Assembly (NCBI GenBank): GCA_947044365.1
Contig: OX345636.1
Location: 5,042,001 to 5,106,000, forward strand
Direction of reading: 5' to 3'
Length of the DNA: 64,000 nucleotides
Source: Petrosia ficiformis
Lineage: Eukaryota > Porifera > Demospongiae > Haplosclerida > Petrosiidae
Within the stretch, counting starts at the first letter, position 1; each line of letters begins with the position of its first letter. Both the position numbers and the translations under genes were made by a program. The notes under the pieces are model-generated. The model was not told where the DNA came from. It ran no database searches and was given only the letters and a program-made list of their open reading frames with translations. Of the stretch, positions 1 to 10,900 are shown one piece after another.

Positions 1-18
1 TCCAAGCATTATTTTCAG

Positions 19-170
19 AAGCTAGTGCACTATCAGGAGATAATGTAATACAATCTCATACCACACTGGCATCACTTCTCCTTGAGAGAGAAAATCAAGA
101 TATGGAAGCAATTAAAAGATCCGCACTTCGACTAGACAAAGTTCAACAACAGAAGAAGTGTAAATGTTAA
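19..170 (+). CDS. 3' terminal exon of an unidentified gene (5' part outside window)
   Basis: The exon follows an acceptor (ATTATTTTCAG) and reads for 50 codons to TAA at 168-170. The first two bases complete a codon begun in the previous exon. The peptide is hydrophilic and helix-prone (LASLLLERENQDMEAIKRSA) and ends in QQQKKCKC. The best support is that the same acceptor-plus-exon block is duplicated at 1897-2044 in a decayed form, which marks the original as a real unit. I do not recognise the family. The cysteine-rich end is not a CAAX box. Confidence 0.5.
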
Positions 171-420
171 TTATAGTGTGCTGGATACATGTATATAATT
201 ATAATATATTTAACAACAAGGATAATTGTATATGTGTTGTGTGTATTGATTACATCTCAATTATTTTGTAATTACTTGTCATTTCAGTGCTAAGATATGA
301 TTTCTGACTTTCTGTGTTGTGTTATATTTAGTTTTGTATATTTTCTGTAAGCTATAATTATTATCATAATTATTTTGAAGTAACTTTTGGCTGCTTGACA
401 CAGCACAGTATGGTATGATG
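171..420. other. 3' flank of the first gene, no further feature
   Basis: AT-rich sequence after the stop codon at 170. It probably contains the 3'UTR. I see no clear coding potential. Confidence 0.4.
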
Positions 421-439
421 TTGTAATATTACGATATGG

Positions 440-1030
440 TGGATTTATAGTACTGGCTAGTACAGTATAGTAAGTGTAGTATACTACTGTAAGGTATAGT
501 ATAATATGTAATACAGTACAGTGAGTGATGTGTAGTAATACTTATTACAATATGGTGGACATATAGTACTGGCTAGTACAGTACAGTATGTATAGTACAC
601 TACAGTAAGGTATAGAATAGTATAGTATAATATATTATACAGTACAGTGAGGTACATACTGTGTAGTGCAGTAAGGTACAGTACAGTAACGAATAGTTCA
701 ATAAGGTAATAGTAGAGTATACAGTAACGTATAGTAGACTTTACAGCACAATAAGGTATAGTAATACTATACCTTATTGTGCTGTAGAGTCTTACTGTAC
801 TATACTATAATAGTATAGTACAATAATTAAGGTACAGTACTGTAAGATATAGTACAATATACAGTACAGTAAGGTATAGATAGTATGGTACAGTAAGATG
901 TATTATAGTACATGTATATACAGTAAAGTAGGGGATAGTATACTATATCATAGTATAGTATTAGAGTACAGTACAGTAAGGTACACAATGTATATAGTAA
1001 AATACAGTAAGGTATAGTATAGTACAGTAA
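440..1030. repeat. Degenerate pentamer satellite (ACAGT / ATAGT / AAGGT)
   Basis: Long runs of 5-bp steps such as ACAGTACAGTAAGGTATAGT fill this stretch. The same pentamer vocabulary recurs at 1215-1270, 2050-2090, 15476-16165, 22380-25390 and 28060-28195. Reading frames here are by-products of the repeat. Confidence 0.8.
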
Positions 1031-1074
1031 TGTGTTTCTATATATCATTGAGAAACTGCTCATTTTTAACAATT

Positions 1075-1350
1075 CTTTGAAAAGTATTTCATTTCCTTCA
1101 TTCAAGCTTCCTGATTATGATGCATGCTGTAGTAGATACAAATATAATATATATTTATGCATGTTGCCAATTTACTCACTTGCAGAGATGTTTGTTTTGT
1201 ATCATTGGGGAAAGTACAGTATATATAGTATAGTACAGTACAGTAAGGTATGTATATCTTATACTATACTATGTCACAGAAATTCATGTCATTTGCACAT
1301 TCCTGGCTCTTTCAACATAATTTTGTTTACTATGCAGAGTTCAACTGGTG
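1075..1350. repeat. Unit A of a duplicated 3'-flanking segment
   Basis: Starts near AAAGTATTTCATTTCCTTCA and includes AAGCTTCCTGATTAT, AGAGATGTTTGT and CACAGAAATTCATG. A diverged copy with the same order of blocks is at 2594-2825. The pair matches the duplicated terminal exon (19-170 and 1912-2044), so the exon and this segment were probably duplicated together. Confidence 0.6.
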
Positions 1351-1513
1351 GGTAATGATACGTACATGTACTTGTACTACTTAATATGTACATGTACTTG
1401 TAGTCACTACTTTACATGTACATGTACACGGCCACTGTTTTGATATGTACATGTACTTTTCGCCACCCACTACATGGTATGTACACTACTTTGTATGTGC
1501 ATATGTTATCTGA

Positions 1514-1545
<32 letters not shown>

Positions 1546-1549
1546 CAAA

Positions 1550-1748
1550 CACCTGAGACAATGGAAAAATGAAAAATGAGAGTTGCCTCAGGTGGGATTC
1601 GAACCCACGACACTCTGTATTCCAGACACATGCTCTACCAACTGAGCTACCCAGGCAGCTCAGCTGGCAGGGTTCGAATACTAGGCTTTTAGGTGAAGGC
1701 CGGGGTAATGAAACCACCAAAGACACCAACACCAAACCTTAGTATATA
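1550..1748 (-). mobile_element. tRNA-derived SINE, copy 1
   Basis: On the minus strand the element has a short leader, a tRNA-like region (1584-1656) with clear A-box and B-box sequences (TAGCTCAGTTGGTAGAGC; GGTTCGAATCC), then a tail ending in a CTTT-type microsatellite. The loop reads as anticodon GGA, but the acceptor stem and anticodon stem carry mismatches and there is no serine-type long variable arm, so it is a tRNA relic. Direct repeats beginning CATATGTTATCTGAAAG flank it at 1500 and 1749. A second copy at 38545-38789 shares the whole body. Confidence 0.85.
1584..1656 (-). other. tRNA-like region of SINE (not a functional tRNA gene)
   Basis: It folds into a cloverleaf with a good T arm (GTGGG/CCCAC) and D arm (GCTC/GAGC). 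There is a G-G mismatch in both the acceptor and anticodon stems. It carries the internal pol III promoter boxes of the SINE. Confidence 0.75.
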
Positions 1749-1911
1749 CATATGTTATCTGAAAGAAAGAAAGAAAGACAATGTACATGTAGCCACACTA
1801 CTTTGTATGTACATGTACGTGTATAGCCACTATTTGGTAATATGTACATATTCTTGTAGCTACTTTATTTATTAAATCTAAACCTACAGCAGCTCTAAGC
1901 ATTATTTTCAG

Positions 1912-2044
1912 AAGCTAGTGCACTATCAGGAGATAATGTAATACAATGCTTCTCCTTGAGAGAGAAAATCAAGATATGGAAGCAATTAAAAGATCAACAC
2001 TTCAACTAGACAAAGTTCAACAACAGAAGAAGTGTAAATGTTAA
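1912..2044 (+). pseudogene. Decayed duplicate of the terminal exon at 19-170
   Basis: Nearly identical to the upstream exon including its acceptor (AAGCATTATTTTCAG). About 20 bases between AATACAAT and CTTCTCCTT are replaced by one base, a net loss of 19 bp that shifts the frame. There are further substitutions, for example in the SALRLD-equivalent codons. It retains the TAA and then runs into pentamer satellite. Confidence 0.8.
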
Positions 2045-2593
2045 TTATATAGTACAGTAAGGTATAGTATAGTATGGTACAGTAAGGCATTTGTGTATTT
2101 TATAATTACATGTACACTTTATATGCGTGTATACATACTATCTAATTGTAACTAAAACTAACCCGTTCATTAACCCTAATGTTTCTATTCTACAAATAAC
2201 ACTAACCTAAAAATAGATCATCATACGGTATGTGTTAGCGTAATTATTTATATCAACCTCAAAAAGTCACTTTCATATTAGTTTATATTTTGGGTAATTG
2301 TATCTATAATTAATTTTAAATATGCAATTTGAAAGATTGAATTTCCTTTTGTGGTGTTTCTTCAAGTGGTCATCACATTATAATTATCATAAAATTATTC
2401 TAGGTATATCATTGTTGAGATGTATTTTCATGCAACACCAGCAGGATTACATCATCATTATACATTATACATTTCATTACATTGTTAGGGTTAGGTGTAG
2501 TTTTATATTCATAGAAGTGAATGTGTTTCTATTATAGTAATATTAATGTCAAGAAAGTAACATTCCCTTACATCATTTTTAATTTTTTTATTT

Positions 2594-2825
2594 TTGGAAA
2601 GAATTTCATTTCCTTCAGTTAAGCTTCCTGATTATCATGCAAACATAGTAGATTCAATTACAAATATGTACATGTATGTTGAAAATTCACTCATGCAAAG
2701 AGATGTTTGTCATTGGGGATATATATGTCACAGAATTCATGCTGTTTACACATTCCCAGAATATATATTATGTATTTCCTTTTTCAACATAACTAGTTTT
2801 AAATTACTATTCATAGTTCAGTAAG
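2594..2825. repeat. Unit B of the duplicated 3'-flanking segment
   Basis: Diverged copy of 1075-1350 with the same succession of blocks (TTTCATTTCCTTCA, AAGCTTCCTGATTAT, AGAGATGTTTGT, CATTGGGGA, TTTCAACATAA). Confidence 0.6.
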
Positions 2826-3328
2826 AATATAAACATGTACATGAATCATATGAAATGATGTGTCATACAACTGGGAATGGTTGATGGGAGTGACTACACC
2901 ACATATACACAACAAGTGTAAGTAAGACCATAGTCCCACTATGCCACACTGCCTCCTTAAAAAAAAGAATAGCCATTAAACTGGGACTTGTTGATGGCAG
3001 TGACTAAACCACATATACACATACGGTTTACATAATTAGCTATTAATTATTCACATATAAGCTTATATTATGTGTGTACTCTCTTTTACACATTCCTAGT
3101 TGTATTTCCTGCTTTAACACTGACCTATAGCCGACTGCTGAAGTTGTATAGCAATATTAATTAGAATATGTTTTTAAATGTTATGACTCAGTGAACACCT
3201 TAAATACCATGACTCATCAAAATTATCTATGAATATGGTTTATATTATTGTTATACACCTTACTGTTGATAACTACTGTATATAGGTTATACAGCCAAGG
3301 GATGCTAAATAGCATGAACGTCAACAAA
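2826..3328. other. Intergenic sequence with short internal repeats
   Basis: AT-rich. It holds two diverged copies of an ACTGGGA..TTGATGG..AGTGACTA..ACCACATATACAC block (about 2870 and 2980). No coding signal seen. Confidence 0.5.
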
Positions 3329-3753
3329 TGTGACCGAATTTGCGAAAATCAGGCTTATGGGATAAAATTTGAAAATTGACTTTTTGTATTACCTGAATAG
3401 AGTATTCATTTAGCTCTAGAATGATATATGATACATCCCAATCATGCAAAAGACAAAGCTACAACGGGGGATTAAACCGTTGTAGTCACAAATCCTTCAT
3501 TTTGAGCAAAACGCAATTAAATCAATTATTTAATCATAGAACGTAATGACTAAAAACTTTTTTAGGAGTGGCTAGCGAAGCACAGAGATGTCTCCAAACT
3601 TCTATGAAGGTATGAGTGAATAGGTAAGATCTTAATGAAGCTTTTTAGGTAGTAAAACAGTGATCACCCAAGTAAGCCATAACTGTCTATTTTCACTCGT
3701 ATCTCAATATTAATAATTATCCCATAAGCCTGATTTTCGCAAATTCAGTCACA
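3329..3753. mobile_element. MITE with about 35-bp terminal inverted repeats, copy 1
   Basis: Begins TGTGACCGAATTTGCGAAAA and ends with its near-perfect complement (TTTTCGCAAATTCAGTCACA). It contains an internal small palindrome around CTACAACGG. No transposase reading frame. A second copy in reverse orientation lies at 4266-4691. I could not define a clean target-site duplication. Confidence 0.85.
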
Positions 3754-4265
3754 AATATATAGTAGTATACGTTACATAATAAAGCTTCATTATGTGCATA
3801 AGGAATAACCATGTTTATTGAGTCTATGATTACATTTTCATGACAACCATATTTTAGTAAACATACAGTTGCAATATTATGATTATTGTAGTATTATTAG
3901 TAATAATAATTATGTCATTGGCTATGGGAAACTACCTAAAGAATTATCCCCCAGAATAATTGCTTGGATTTAAAGGCTCACTATTAGTTTTGGTCACTTT
4001 GTACAGGGAAAAAACTAAATTTGGTATCAAGGAAGAGCAACTATTGTTTCTCTTACATATCAAGTTTAGTCTGCTGTACATGCAAAATTACCACAATTAT
4101 AGTGAGTATTAAAATCTAAGCATTAATTTTGGTCAAAATTATAGGGCTGGGTTTTCAATAGCTGCAAGTGTACTAATGGATGTGGCTTGTTACATTGCAG
4201 CTTTAGTATTCCAAGCATATAATTTCCTTATTGACAGAAATGCAATTCAGTATTAATTAATGATT

Positions 4266-4691
4266 TGTGACTGAATTTGCGAAAATCAGGCTTATGGGAT
4301 AATTATTAATATTGAGATACGAGTGAAAATAGACAGTTATGGCTTACTTGGGTGATCACTGTTTTACTACCTAAAAAGCTTCATTAAGATCTTACCTATT
4401 CACTCATACCTTCATAGAAGTTTGGAGACATCTCTGTGCTTCGCTAGCCACTCCTTAAAAAAGTTTTTAGTCATTACGTTCTATGATTAAATAATTGATT
4501 TAATTGCGTTTTGCTCAAAATGAAGGATTTGTGACTACAACGGTTTAATCCCCCGTTGTAGCTTTGTCTTTTGCATGATTGGGATGTATCATATATCATT
4601 CTAGAGCTAAATGAATACTCTATTCAGGTAATACAAAAAGTCAATTTTCAAATTTTATCCCATAAGCCTGATTTTCGCAAATTCGGTCACA
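4266..4691. mobile_element. MITE with about 35-bp terminal inverted repeats, copy 2 (inverted)
   Basis: Reverse-complement copy of 3329-3753, close to identical over about 425 bp. The two copies with the 512-bp spacer between them form a very large inverted repeat. Confidence 0.85.
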
Positions 4692-4963
4692 TTTAATGAA
4701 AAATGTATACTATTAATTGCTTAAAAACATCCTAAATGCATGACCACTTTTGAGTCATTCATTACTCTCTGACATCATCGTTGTTTCGCTATGTGTGCAT
4801 TGGTATGTAATATAGTAGTATACTATATAACATAGTATAAGTATAGTAATACTACTCCAGCAGGTGCCAAAATATGGGAAAAATGTGAAGCCCAACATAA
4901 ACAGTGGATTATATAAAGTTGCCTTGCTGATTTTCATAGTAGAGTTGTTATTTCATTTGTTAC

Positions 4964-7900
4964 ATGATGATGACATCCACTGCTATACCAATTAAACCTA
5001 CTAGAATATCTAGACATCGAATCAGTGGTAGTTTGGAAACTTTGGAGGACAGCATAATCCCTGAAGATGATTCCCACCATCATAGTGAAGAGGAGCTATC
5101 TTCTGATCAATCTGATGATGAAGATTCAACAATCAAACTTCTACTGACTAAGATCTATGTTGATCCTTTGCAAGATGTGCTTGAGAAACTTGATTCTGAG
5201 GCTGGGTATATATTGCAAAGTGGGAAAATTACAGTAACAGGACAGCCTGGAAGTAAGCATTATAACACACCGTTTGTGTAGTTATTGTAATTTGTATGCA
5301 TGCTCCACTGTATGCATGTATGTTAGTGTTGGTTTTAGTTAACTATAACTAAAACACATTTTAGTAAGGCATTTAGACCTACTAGACTACCTAAAATGGA
5401 AAATTGGCCATTAATTGGTGTTGTTTTTCATAATCAAAACTAAAAGCTATTTTAGTTCATCTAAAATGATAATTGATACTATAACTAATTGTATTTTATT
5501 TAAGCTAGCTCATTAATTATCAAAACTATACTTGAGTGAGTTTAATAATTACCACAACTAAAGCATGAAGGTAGTTTCATTGCCAAACCAAAACTGATAG
5601 TATTTAATTCCTGGTCTCAGCCTACACATAATTACAAATGTCTTTTTGGTCTTTGAATGACTAAACTAAATATATTGTGCTCTTTGTTAGTTAATAATTA
5701 CTAAAACTAAATACAAAGTGGAATATTTTTTTCTAATAATAAAAATAAGTAAATGCCACTTTCATAATTAAACTAAAAAATAATTCAGTTGGTTCGATGG
5801 TGAACCAAAACAACACTACCAATAATGTTAATTAACTGAAACTAAAACCTCAGTTTTGTACAGTAGAGTTAATAACTATTATTTTAGCTAATTAAACTAT
5901 AACTAAACATTTCAGAAACCAAGCATAATTATAAACTATAATTAGACAGACAGACGAAGAGAACTGATCGCTTAAATCCTTATGCAGCATACTGCACTGT
6001 GTAATTAAACAAGCTAAGGTGTAGTCAAATTTTTCAAAGTGTGGGTTGGAGTGGGAGGAGAGAATCTCAGTATACCAAGCTTTCATAAAATGTTTATTAA
6101 ATTTTGTTCCTAAAATTTACCCTGTACAAGTACAAATCAAAGAAATAATAGTTGATTATTAATTATTATTATTACAGTAGCCCTGTAATGAAAGGTAATA
6201 CTCCAAACCTTAACTTTTTGGCTTGCTCACATACATATTTTGCATGCAAACACAGTAATTATGCATACATAACTCACTCAGTCTTGTTTTAGTGTGGTAA
6301 TAGTGACCACTTTTAGCATGGGCTGGAGTGCTTCAGCTCCCTGATGTTGTTTACCCAGTAAATGTACAAGTATTACTCATCCCCAAAATATTCAGTCCCC
6401 CACTCACTATTAACATTCCCTAAGTAATTGCTATAATTATACCAGAATGTCATGCATGCCCTCACATGTACCTATAACAACAATACTCTATTCTGTATGT
6501 ATGCACAAGTGTCTTGCAGAAAAGCTAAGAAATCATTATAGAGCTGTTCTGGAGCCTTGTTATAGGTTTCACCTTCTGTTTTTTGAATTAGAGGGGCACA
6601 TCTCCCTACCCCACTCTCACCCTGGCGGCTGCTTATTCGGCCTCACTGGCTTGTCCCCCACTGAGTACTGCTATCCCACCACATTAACTGGCCCAAAACT
6701 GAAATTCTTGATGAACCCTGTATTATACAAAGATTGTTGGTTAAAATACAATCTGTTCCCCAAGATTTTGACAGTGCCCCAGACCTCTCCCCCCTCAAAA
6801 TTAATTTCATTGCTTCATACACATCTGTATAGTGTGACCAATTGTATTTTAGAAATAATGAAGGTTTTATCCCCACAATATATAATAAAGTGTCCATTAT
6901 TGCTTATGTATTAGAAAATTATTGTAATTGTGATTTAGTTAACTTAAACAACACTACAGTGACACTATAAATATAATGTGCTGATATTACTATGTCTATT
7001 ACTATGTGTATTACCATGTGGTTAACACTGCTATGCAAACATTGCCAAAGATCAAAATTTTCAATGGCAACTATTCAAGCACACAATTTAATAGTGATTG
7101 CATTTTTTTGTAGATATGGAGCTCATACAACCTTTGTTATTCAGTCTCCAAGCGACAGAGTCTGAATTACCCCTACTGCTCCCTGATCTCATGAAAAATC
7201 CGTTTTTCCTTCCGACTACCACTCTTAATTTAGATGTTGCGTCTAAAAATGTGTTGTCAGAGGGTCATATTCAAATTGGTGTTTCAATTGATAAACTAAT
7301 TTCTCATTTGTTATCTACACATTGCTGCAAGTCCCCTGGTTCAAAGCAAGCCGAAGCATTGATTGAAACTGCTTTCAAAACTCTGTATTCTCCTCCCTCA
7401 TCTATGCAGAGGTTCCAACAAGCCAGCAAAAATCCTCCACCTCTAGTACCAGTTGGGTATAGTATGGAGGCTCCTGTGTCAAAATCTCCACTAAGGCGAA
7501 TAAAGTCAGAGCGGAAACCAAGTTACGCAGGTATTGTTGTAAATCGTCAAAAGGGTGTCTCTCGATCCATTGACCTAATTGATTCACCAATAATGAATCA
7601 AGAGCCTTCCTCTTGGCACGTACATCTTCCTCGACCGAAAGACATCCTTATTGCAAGTTATGGAGAAAACAAGTATCCATTACTTCTGTGGAACTCAGAT
7701 CTCAAGATAAATTTTCAAATAGGATCTGATGTCAGTACTATGTCTACAGCTCCAGTGCTTCTCGATTCTAATCAGCCTTCTTTGAGACTGCATATTCTCA
7801 ATAACAGAGATGTGAAGGTAGCATTCTCCATTCGAGCATATCGCCAGTCATTGATGTTTCGTTCTCATGTTATATATCCAAAAGAGGGCTTGCATATCTT

Positions 7901-10900
7901 GGAACCACACCAAGAATTTTGGAAGGAAGCCGATATTGTGGGAAGCAAGGTGCAGCATGATGAACATTTTATTATTGATCTGATGGTGTGTACTCTAGAT
8001 GATGAACCTTCATGGAATATTCAGCGTCGCTATGGAATTTTGAAATTCTCAAACAAGTATGAATAAGTTTTATTTTTAAAATAGTTAGCTATTATAAGGG
8101 CATATGACATGGTAACAAAACTCAATCCTGTTGTTTATGCATAAAAATAGTGTTGTCCTTCCAGTCCCTAAAATAACCTTTTTATTACTAGCCATACAAT
8201 ATCATCTTAAACATAAACATATTCACATTCTAGGCCATGTATGTGTATGCATTATTTGTACATGTCAGTCAGTCCGTCGGTGTTACTAGCTTACTATGAA
8301 TTAATACTTAGTTCAGATATTAGCCAATCCAAAGATTTAATACTAGATAGATCTATAGATAGATAAATATATAGATAGATAGATAGTTAAATATTGATAG
8401 AGAGATAGATAGATAGAGATATGTAAAAATAGCTAGAGATAAATTGGAGACAGACAGAAAAAATAGGTAACCAAAATAATTTAATACTAGTTTTTTGGCT
8501 TGTTACTGTAAGCACGAAACGTAGGCAGAAAGGTATGGTAATCATATTGTGTGTGTGTGTGTGTGCTTGCAAATATTTTTGGAAGCACTGCATCCTTCAG
8601 AAACCTGTTTTGAGAGGTTATTTTGTATTTCAGCATTTTATGGGCAAGCAAATCACAATGCTTCTCAGCCCTTTTTTTTGATATTACAGAATATAATTAT
8701 TCTTACTGTTCTTATTATTACAGAACAGGTTTTACTGTTTCCTAAATCTATCTAATACAGCATTCATGATCAATATCGATTGGTGAGAAGAGTATCTGGT
8801 AAAGACATTTTGCATCCTGGTTTACTAAATCATAGCAACAAAGTATGTACCCAATTTAACATTATTTGTTTTGTTAATATTTTAATTACGAGACGTAATT
8901 TTTGAAAAGGAAACTAGCCAGCAAAATAAAATGCTTACCTTATTGCTCACCATTCCACCATTTTACTGTATACAAAACTCCATTGACTTCCTGGTAAATG
9001 ATGAGCAATGCAGAGAAGTGTCCCTTTTTGAAAATTAGATAACATAATTATGAGACAAGTGTGTATAATTATATTCCACATGTGACATAGATCTTGTTCA
9101 TGTATAATCATTAATTTTTGCCCCCTCTTATTTTTGTCTACTGTCTAGCTATCTAAAATTCATTCATGTTCACCATGACCTCAAATAAATGTTCATAACT
9201 TTAGTTTAAAATGACTTTTACCTGCACCATTTTCATATAATCATCCTTCCTGTTCCTTTTCGTGAATGTGAAATTTCAATCAATAAATTCCTTACTGGAA
9301 CACATACAAGCACATGTAGATACACAGTAATATACATGTACATACATGTACTGGGATGTATAAATGTACATTATGTGCTTAGAGTATGTGACTCTATAGA
9401 TTTAAATACAATAATTCAAGCATCTCATGTAAAGTATGAATGATACTATAATTATTTAGCTCAAGACCACAGGCTTAGTTTGAGCAATATGCACCTGGAT
9501 TCATATACTTCCTGCAATGCATCTCTGTACTCTTCAATACTTGAGCTTTGTAAATGCAATATGGTAAAAGTGATGTGTTGAATTATAAGATTGCGCACTG
9601 AGTATTAGTGCGAAATGTAATTATAATGCATGTAGATATTATAGCTATTGGAACAGTAATTATAATTATATATTTCTATTACAGGAATTGGCTAATATAC
9701 TGACTCAAGTAATGCTACATGGTTTGCAATCTGTTGTTAAAAACAAGCTTGATGAAGCCGAGATAATATTTACACAAGCTCTCTATCTTCCCATGTTTCA
9801 AAGAGTACCATTGAAAACATTTGCTTATATATGTCTGGCAGTGGTTGCTGATAAGCGAAAGAAAAGAGATAACGAGTAAGTGATGATGTGTTTGTATAAC
9901 CTTTGAGATGTATATCATTCCTAGTGGGCGTTGTGGGCATAACACTTGGCCACTTTTTCCAAGTGTGTCATCAGCCCATAACACACACTAGGCAGGTTGA
10001 TAACAATGCCTGGGGGTTTGTACTTCGGTGTCAACAGCTATAATCAATGAGGTATTTATATGTTACATGTTTATAACTCCCACAGTACATCAATTGTAAC
10101 CATGGAGATATACCATAGGCATAGTTTAACCATGAGTACAGTATTGCATGCAATGTCAATTATGTAGCAATGCTGTATTGGCCTATAGCATTATTACAAT
10201 GTATATTCTTGGAATTAATTCAAGGTTTTGATTTCTGCAATTTTCACTACAGGAGGTTTTCTGATCTCCATCAAATGAAATATGGTAACATGACAGAATC
10301 TTGGTACATAGAATTGCCATAAGACATGGCATATTTCTCAAGAAAGCATACTGGGTCTTTGTGTTTTCTTAAGTATATCCTACAAAATTTCTGTCATTTT
10401 TCCTTGCAAGTTCCCCTTGACGCAGATCATTTTTTGTGGTGTTTTGTGTGCTTTTGAAACTCAACTTGAGTGTGTTGTCATGTTAGCATGTGTTATACTG
10501 TTAGACCACTCTGAACACCTTCATTATCTCATATTGAACTACCATTTATACAGGAATATGTTGTCTCAAGTTATCAAATTAGTGAATAGTTTTGATGAGT
10601 TAATTGATACTTGTGAAGGTCGTGATATGTTAATGCCAAAATTGATTATGCTTAATAAACAACTCAGACACGAACTTAATCCTGCAAAAATCATCAATGA
10701 TACTAAAGGAATTAGTAAGTTATATATACGTAGCTGTGATGGTGTATAGGCTGTATTGTATGTTAGCCAGCACAGTATCATGCTAATATAATTTATAATA
10801 TAATTATTTTGAAAGCTGTATGTTGCACATTATTATCAATGTATAATTATGTGCAGTTCAATTAATATGTAATATCATGCTGCATATGTGTATGAAGTAG

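Noticed and set aside
1584..1656. Functional tRNA-Ser(GGA) gene
   Set aside because: Mismatched acceptor and anticodon stems, no long variable arm, and the same block occurs in a second dispersed element with flanking direct repeats: it is a SINE.
3329..4691. CRISPR-like or phage-attachment reading of the large inverted repeat
   Set aside because: Only two copies in opposite orientation, each with its own terminal inverted repeats; eukaryotic MITE pair is the simpler explanation.
6447..6914. 155-residue + strand frame in the first intron of the ZU5-like gene
   Set aside because: No recognisable motif, an overlapping antisense frame, no matching splice signals, and it lies within a gene on the same strand.
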